Part shown: piece after piece, positions 42,801 through 51,800 of the stretch
How positions within the stretch are numbered: position 1 is the first letter of the stretch
Layout of the letters: each line of letters opens with the position of its first letter
DNA from: Nectonema munidae
Taxonomy: Eukaryota > Nematomorpha > Nectonematoida > Nectonematidae
Direction: 5' to 3'
DNA: 64,000 nt
Assembly: GCA_030549495.1 (NCBI GenBank)
Contig: JAUIRK010000235.1
Span: 62,001-126,000, forward strand
Position numbers and translations under genes: made by a program
The notes under the pieces: model-generated
The model's input: only the letters and a program-made list of their open reading frames with translations
Database searches by the model: none
What the model was told of the DNA's origin: nothing

Positions 42801-45800
42801 ATGGGTAAATCTTTTTATCTCTATCTCGTAAAACAATGCATAAACACCACGTTGTCATTCCTTATTTACAATCCACTTAACTATTTTCTGTATTGAATAA
42901 CTTGATGTATTTTCCAATTCTGAGTTTTTGTAATGTCAAATAAATAAATTTAGTCATTTACTTATCACTACTAATAATTACTAAAAAGTTATATCTAGTA
43001 AAAGTTCTCTTTAACATTTAGGAACGAATAAAATGTGTAGATGGAAGGGGGCGTGGAGAGAAAGGTGTGCTCTTAAAGGAGGCATGAAGGTAAAAAGGTT
43101 GAGAGCTATTGCCATAAAAGAATTTATCTCATAAATTATATATTCTTTTATCTTGTTTTAGTTGCCGTAATCGCATCCAAGGCAAGAATATTCCTTCATA
43201 AGTGAACAGATGAAGGTGAAGTTCGGGAATCGAACCAGACCAACTGGATCAGCAAGCTATGCTCCCACGACTAGGTTATCTGTTAAGCCTTAGATTTCAT
43301 TGGTCAATTTATAAAAATAATACTTATTTATTTTATACATAACAAATATCACAAGCTGACTATTGGAATAAAATATTTAAATCAATGAAGATTGTAAAAA
43401 GATTTCAGACTTTAAATTTTACAACATATTATTGTGTTCAAACAATAATAAGAGTATCACTGTAGATAAACATTAATACACCTTGCTTCCATGTATAGAA
43501 GATTGAATAAAAGTGATTTATTTTGAATTCTTTTATAACCGTATTATACTTTATATATTTTTACCACGGATAGATTCAACGGGGAACATAGGTGGCGATC
43601 CAACAAGGGTTGTGTTTTTAATAATGTTTAGGCCTTTTTTCATACACATGCATTACTCGTTTATACCCATTGTTTAAATGTTACTCTCTCATGTATACAT
43701 GGCTATAACACGGGAAAGGGTAAAAGTGTTCCCTCTGCTATTAAAGATTTTGCCTTTGAAGCAGTTCAAATAATATCGTATTAAAAGCGCTTGTAGAAAT
43801 TATGAGTTTTCCTTTTAGAGCAAATGGTTATGCACTTCCCAAAAACTTACCTAAAATACTACAAATTAAGGAATCTTCTTTTGAGCGCGAGGTCATAAAA
43901 ATCAAAAACGATCTCAAGTTCTTGGTTTCTTTTGTCTGGAAAATATCCACTTCTCGAAAAAGGCGCTTTATTTTTAACATCTATTTCTTCTTCAGCATAC
44001 TCATTCATGTGAATCAGCATTCTCGCATATAAATATGATGAAGAATAAACATAGGTCTACTAAGAGACCTACATTTAGATAGTTTCTTAGAAATAGCACT
44101 AGGTAATTACAAACTTAATTTTCAAAAATTTAGCCTGTAATTTGCAAAATAAATCTTAAAAATATTTAAATTTTTCTTTGTGACAATCTTTATTTACACA
44201 ATTAAAATTTTTGTGCCAAAACTTTTTTCTTCCATTAAGGTGTTTATGAAGATCGTAAACTTTTTTATTTGTCAGTATCACATCAAATAAGTCTGATTAT
44301 TGATAAGAGCATAGTTTTCTAATATCATTTCAAAATAAATTTGTTTCTAAATATTTTAATTATATTCTCTCCAATACTCAAAGATCAAATTTATCACTTT
44401 GTAATAAATAATAATAATCTTTATACAAATAAAATGCTTAAATACCGAGATAAATAATTAATTTCGGGCGCTTTTATATCAAGTAATCATTTTCCACTGG
44501 AAATTTGTTCATCGTTATAAACGTCGAGAAAATTTATATAAAAAAAGGGTAGATAGAAAAATGATGAAGAGTGTACTTAGGTCAATGGTTCGACTTTACA
44601 ATTTAAATACAAATTACTGGATGTTTTGAGGCTTGTGGTCTATATAATCGAAATATTATATTTAAAGTGTAGAGTGATCTCTTAATTTCTCGTTATTTAA
44701 ATTGTAAACTCTTCATCGCCATTTATCCAAGGTATCCTTTTTTAAATCATCGTTACCGAATTGGCCTTACCTACATGTTTATAAATAAAAAAAAAAAGAG
44801 AAAATATACTTGTACAAAGAGTAGATTGAGTTGAATCGGATCTCTTGCGTCAATATTTTTGTCAGAGAAAAAGTATTTGCGGCGAAGAACTAAAATTTCA
44901 TTCTCAATCACTCCTTGATCTCTTAAACTTTTAACTGGATCGATCCAAGATACTAAAATTGAAAAGGGGAATTGAAAAGTTCGGCACACCAAAACTATAA
45001 AATCAGTGATACATCCAAAAATGAATATGCATTGAAAATAATATTTAATAATAAGAAAACGTAATACATATTTACTTAAACATTATTTAGGTGAGCAAGC
45101 TTCATTATAACTCAAGCAATTAGAGTTGAACCTCAGTTTGCAAACTAAATTTGTTCCATAAAACTGTTCGTCTTCCGACTGCTTTTCTTATTTTACTGAA
45201 AGTTATTATCAGCGGTAAATATATACAAATTATTAACTTGCTATATGTAAAATACACCAATAGATACTTACAACGAGACATAAAATGAAGGAAGAAAGAT
45301 AATTCTCTTTTCTTGGGCAACACAGGTGTGCTATTAGCCCTCAAAAGCGTAATTAAAACTAAAGTAGGAGTAGTAATAAAAACAGAAATCAGAGCCAATG
45401 TTATTTGTTCCGACTACAAATGGAATATGAGGGGTGAATGAGAGGATATGTAAGGAAAAGTATAGAAAAATACTGTTATCATCGGTGTTTAACTTCCTCT
45501 TCATTTGACCCATCTTTCTCTGCTCCTTCGTAAGAGTTTTGTCGCGTTTGAGGGTGTCGAAAAAACTTTTGTCATCGAGTTGTTGGTCTTGCAAACTCAA
45601 AGAATACTCTTCGTGATTTGTGATGCCTGAAAGAATAAATGTGAATCATAGCTCGTATTTTGAAATTGATTTAGGGCATAGAAATTCCGCAATCGCTTCT
45701 AGCTTATTTTCCATGTCATCTTTAGCCCACTAGAATACTAAATTTGTAGTTTTGGTCTCTTGTAAGTAAACTAATGTAACACCAAACCGTTATATATAAT

Positions 45801-48800
45801 TAACAGCTTTATTGAGTCCCAAGTGTATTCAATATAGAGAAGTTTGGTAGTATGTATTTTAGTATTTGACATCCCAAAATGTTGATTTCTCTCTCTTAAT
45901 TAAATCTTTCAGAGTCGATTATCACTAATTGGAAATGCACGGGACTGCCTTGTTTCCGAATTAAATGGGATGAATTTTATAAGCAGAAAAAACTATGTTA
46001 AAAATTTCTGCAAACACTTTTTTCTTTTAAAGTATAATTTGTAGAACATATGGGATACTTTGTATTTTTGGGAAAAAAATAAATGTATACCTTATAAAGT
46101 AAGTGTTTTCAAAAGGATCACCGGTGATTCGATAGTATTTTTCTGCAAAGTTTTTAATTTCTTCCAAATTCAATCATAACTTTTATTAATATTCAAGTAA
46201 AACAAAATTGGTCAGTATAGTTATTTTTATTCTGATGTATACATGTTTATTATTTTGATTTTTTTTCTGGAGATTTCCTTCTTTGCCATTTGATCATGAA
46301 TGTTTCAGAATTCTTTTATTACGGGAAATTTTTTTGAAATATGCTAAAAATTTAGAATTGACTATAGAAGATCTATTGAAAAGAGTTGTTATGTTCTAAA
46401 ACATGAAATAAGGACTTTTAATATTTTAACGTTAAAAATATAACGAGAATATTTAGATTATATAATGGTTTTTTTAAGCAATCAAGCTGAAGCGAGAGAC
46501 GCAGCTACGGAAATAATTTTAACGGAACTAGAGGCTTTAAATTTTAGACGGTGGAGCTGGAGCTACAAAATTCAGTCAAAGACACAAGACCCTCTTATTG
46601 TATAAAACTTTCATCTTATTATACTCATTGAGTTATATAACTGATTTTTTTCAAACAATTTTGGTAAAAACTGCCTTCTTCAGAAAGGAAAAAATTATGA
46701 AAGAGTAGCTTTGATAAAAAATGATTTTGCTTTATTTACTCGAGTGGATTCCCATATAGTAATAATATTTTAAAAATCAGATTATAATTATAATCTTATA
46801 ATGTCAAATTATAATTAAGACAGACGCAACTGATAACTACTTGTGTTATCACTCATACCGCAAACATACCAATCGTGAAACATTTTTGTCTAGTGCCAAG
46901 TATTTTCTCTAATCATGATTGGCTTGACTTAAAGTTGGGGCATTCATTTCATGTTTGATTTCAATGAAAAAAATCTTGACTTATATTCAAAGATATACGC
47001 TAATTAAAAAAAAGAATTATTGCAAACTAAAATTTCTATACGTGAATTTTGGCCCACAATCGGATTTTCTAAACGATATTTGAATTAGGTGATGCGGAAA
47101 AGTTTCCATAAGCAACGCATACTAACATCGTTTCAAGCAGGCCTGGGGAATAATGAAAATTTTAGAATTATTCTTACTCCTATTCCGGAGTAAAAAATAT
47201 CTTGTGATTGTCTTAATAATCATCAGGCAAAATTTAAGAGCTTAGTTATAAACACACAAAACCTCTACTTTTACTACTGCTATTATTATACTGATTTAGT
47301 GGGTTGCACCTTCAGGATCAAGTGTACATCAATCACGGAAACAAATAGAATTAAGAAGGATAAAATACCCAGCTTGCTACAGATCGTGATCATGATATGA
47401 GACACAGGCTGACTGTCATCGACAAGCAGCGTCTTGACGGATCCATCCAGCGTTTTCACTTTCAAAATGCGAGACTTCTTCTTAAACTCAACTTTATCCT
47501 ATGAAAAGTGCATCAAAAAATACTATACGCATCGATTGTAAGCTCTGAGTACTAATTGCTGTTATTATAGAATTTTGCTTGTCATCCAGTAAAATATATT
47601 CTCATAAATGGATATTTTTCATTTCCTTTGAAAACACTATTAGGTATCAAGTATATTCTTAAGTATATACTTTCAACATTGGCCTAAAATTCACTAATTT
47701 AATACATTGATGTTACTTATCTGAAGAAAATCGAGGACAATTTGAAATCATGACATATTGAAAAGGACAATCAAAAAACGGAAAACCGCCATTTTTTCAT
47801 AACAATTCGTAGTTTTCCGCTAGGACAGTGTTCTCTCTCCCTCTTTTAAAACATTGTACTCAAAATACTCATCTTAACACATCCTAACCTATTTTATGAT
47901 AAATATTCATGCTTTATATGGAAATATCATGTATTTTATGGATGTATAATTTCTTTTTCTTTATTTTTAAGGGTAGCTGACTAATATATAAGCAATAATA
48001 GTAAATTAGTAAAAACCAAAATGCGTCTAAATTTTTTTAGGTTCTGCACGCACAAAAACAAAGCTTGGGCAAACCTGCAGTAGGAAATTTCCTTTCTCCC
48101 CAATGAAATTACTCCTTCTTTGTACTCTGAGGAAAAACTATAAATGTCGGTTGACCACATTGGATACTAACCCCCTCCCTTTCCTTCTCCATTAGGAAAA
48201 AGATCTAAAAAAAATTGAAAAATTCATATAACACTCATTTAAATTAGTTCGCACTTTGGGAACAAAAAATAAAATTTTAATCCAAGATTTAGTTATTCGA
48301 TACTTTATAAGAATAGATAGTTAGTGGACGCCTCATTGTTTCTTAAACTTTTTTGAATTTAATTGTTTAACCCTTTGAGGACCAGTGGGACACCAGTGTC
48401 CCAAAAAATGAAAATCATCTGCTATATAAAATTCCATTGAAAAAGAAAGCAGAAGAACCGTCTTCAAAATTTTGGTCTTCAAAGGGTTAATGAAATCTTC
48501 TTAGCATTCAAACTCAGATTTTAGTGAAAAATTGTCCATGTTCTTCAATTATTATTAATAAATTTTAAAATATAACAAATCTAACGCATAATTTCTACAT
48601 ATAATGAAAAATAAAGCTTACAATGTTAGAGTTTAGTTACAAATGTTTATATACAATATCTTAAACAAAAAACAAAGAAGTGGACATCAGACGAATGCAA
48701 ACAGCAGAAATGAGGATGATACGGATGATGTGTGGCAAAACTCTCTTGGACAAAGTACCGAACAAGGACTTAAGAAAGATAACCGATGTTGAAAACATTT

Positions 48801-51800
48801 AGAAGAATACCAGTTAGGTTAGTTGGGAGAGACATCTTGAAAGAATGGATACACAAAACTTGACAAAAGGAATTAGAAATGAAAATGTTAATGGAAAAGT
48901 GAAAAGAGGTAGACCAATGAAGACGTGGGAAGATGTTAAAGAAGATATGAAAAAGAAAAATCTCAAGGTTGAAGAATCTAAGATGAGGGGAAGATGGAAA
49001 AATCGCTGCAAATTTTGGGTCGAACTTGGTTAGCCAGGATAAAGACCAGAACTATTTATAGATAAAGGATGATTATTTTCACCTAGAAACAGGGCTGTAG
49101 CGAGAAGGGGGGCCGTGCCCCCTCCCCCTCCCCAACTTCCTCTTATGCACTAATGTTGAGAAAATAGGTGATGGAGGGTAAAATTCAAATGATTATGGAT
49201 CAAATATGGACAGGACATTTTGATTCAATCAACTCTATTCAGGCGCGGATCCAAGAATTGAAGTTAGGAGGGGCGCACAAGGTAGACAGGGGGTCTGAGG
49301 GCCGCTTTGAAGCCCTCAGTGGGTCCAAGGCAAAGCCCTGGTGGGGGCCCAGGCGGCAAAGTCTCATTCAGTTGAGTGACATATAAATAACCTTATTAGC
49401 ATTATTAGGTAGAACAAGTAATTAAGTAAAGGAGGCAGGGGTCTTGAATTGTAGTTTATTGCTTAAATCACATAAAAAAATATTTAATTAAAAAAAATCT
49501 GCATAGTTATTTCTCTGCTAGAGGATTGATAAGAAGCATTCTTCGTGGCCTCTGCCTTGCATACATTTCGACGACTGATTCGATGTCAATGTTGATGTCC
49601 TGGTATACATAAAGAAGTGTATTTAATCCTTCTTCTCCCATAGAACTCCTCGATGCTCCTTTGATGTTTTAAAGCTGAGTTTCCGCGTCAGCTGTAGAAA
49701 ATGTAAGATTTTTGTAACATTTGGAAATAGAGTTGAACACGTTCTTCTGCCTTATAGCGTGGAAGTTATGGTGTCTGGTCGGTCTTCCAGGCTAGACTAT
49801 AACCTCTTCCAGAGCTCCAGTTCTTGAGAAAAAGTAGAAGAGGATGGTAAAACAGTGTTATGGAAATCAACTTTCCTCTGTGATTTTATTAAGATTGTTT
49901 GGTAGTAGATAAAACCCACGAAGAGCTGCTTTAGCAAGAGTACCAAACCTCATATCCATTTGCTGAATAACATTATCCAAAAACGGTATAAAAACTGTAC
50001 GTTTGAAATATTCTTTTGCATCTACTGCTTCAATGTTACTTCTGTGAGTTTGTCTACCACATCTAAGAATTTCTATTGTAATGTCAGCTAATCTTGCCAT
50101 TTTTTCTGACTTTGTATATATGATATTGTAATCAGCTTCATCGGTTCTTGCAAATTTTACGGTTTCCTTTACCAGTTTTACTATGTTGTAAGCTTGAATA
50201 ACGTCCATTACAGTTCCCTGTAGTTTCTTACTAAGTCCCATCAAATATCCAAAAAGATGCAAAACTGTTTGAAAACTGATAATAAATGTGCAATCTGTTG
50301 TGCGCTTCATAAGTCCATATGCCTCTGTAACCGCTTTGCCATCCCATCCGCGTTCATAAAACCCAATGGCATCTCAACAAGTAAGCAAAGCTTCATAAAG
50401 GTCTTCAAAATCCTACAGTGTTGTTATTTTCTCCACCCATCTAGTTTCACAAAATATTTTGATTTTTGATTTTGTAATGGCATCTTTTGATGGTCTTCCT
50501 TCATTCACGGTAGTTACAGCTTGTTCGAGACGCCTGCTCCTCTTTGGAGAGTAACGAAAAAAAATTCCAAGTTGCTTCAGTGCATCCAACATCACATGCA
50601 CTCATATATATTCCATCTGCTATCATATTTAGATTCATATATAAAAAATATTGATACTGATGAATTGGTCAAGAAATTTTCTAACAAAACAAGAAGAATT
50701 CAACTTTTTTGAGAGAGCATGTATTGTTTTTCCAAAATAAGATAAGTTTTTTTTCTATAAATTATTGTTTTATTTATTAATTACTTATTTTTAAAAGCAT
50801 TAAATTGCCCAATTTTAAATCAAAATATTCAGGTCCCCTCAACTTCTCCTTGTGCCCCCCAACTTTCTCTTGTGCCCCCTCAAATTCCCCTTGTGCCCAA
50901 TAACTTCTAATTTCTGGCAACAGCCTAGAAACAATGAGTGTCAAAAAAATAAATTTTGGGAGAGTCCACTCAATTGAGAGTAAACTATACTATAGAAAAC
51001 TACTATAGTGCTACAACTAAATTCATTTTTAGTTATAACTAAGCAAATTTTTGGTAGTATCGGTATCAAAACTTTTTTTATTTTTTTTATTTATATTAAA
51101 TATGAAAAATGATTACATTGATAGAAAATTTTTAGCTGGAAATAAAAAAAAGTATAGGTAAGAAATGAATTTAAATACGCCATCACGTAGCAGATAGTAC
51201 TCAAGACTACGTCCAGGTTCCAGCCAAAAGCCCTTCTTGCAGTCATCTTGGTCTGGCACGAAAAGACCATAATCTTGAACTAAAAAGTAAAACAAGACAA
51301 GAATGTGAAGATCAAAACTAATTCAGGAAAACATTTTTATTATAAGAAAATGAGAGCCGCATATCTGAGAGCTAAAAGTTTAAGCTAAGAAACAATAAAA
51401 CTTGAACATAATCAAAGTTCGAGAAGATAATTCTTCATCAAATTGAGGACTAATGTTTTTTCAACTTATTAACAACTCGGATAATAATTAATCAGACGAT
51501 ATCTAATGCGAAGTAGAATATTTGTATTAAAAGGAATTAATAAGCACATATGTTATTTTTGTAAACTCGGCAATAGTCGACTCTGGTCATTGGCGTGTTA
51601 ACAGTCAGAATGATTGGGGTTGTTGTGAAGGAATAAAATATCACCATCAGGATCTTATTTTCTTTTATTATAATGCAAAAATACTTACAAAATGATCTAA
51701 AAATGTACAACTACAACACTATTCAGAATTAAAAAAGAAAAAAATTGGAAAATTTTTTTTTAAATATTTAAAAGTAGAAACAAAGTGTTTTGGATAAAAA

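Larger units (their letters stand above)
42026..44809. other. Talin intron between exons 5 and 6
   Basis: 2.8 kb. It contains SINE family 1 copy C (42141-42290), a partial family 3 TTAA element (about 42690-42736) and a SINE family 2 copy (43161-43290). The ORF at 43802-44032 is unrecognised. Confidence 0.55.
47499..51178. other. Talin intron between exons 2 and 3
   Basis: 3.7 kb. In order it holds a family 3 TTAA element (48367-48490), an RTE LINE tail (48676-49078) and a hAT element (49090-50923). Confidence 0.65.

Noticed and set aside
42141-43290. Possible tRNA genes (box A and box B matches)
   Set aside because: Heads lack a full cloverleaf and are followed by repeated non-tRNA bodies, so they are SINEs rather than tRNA genes.
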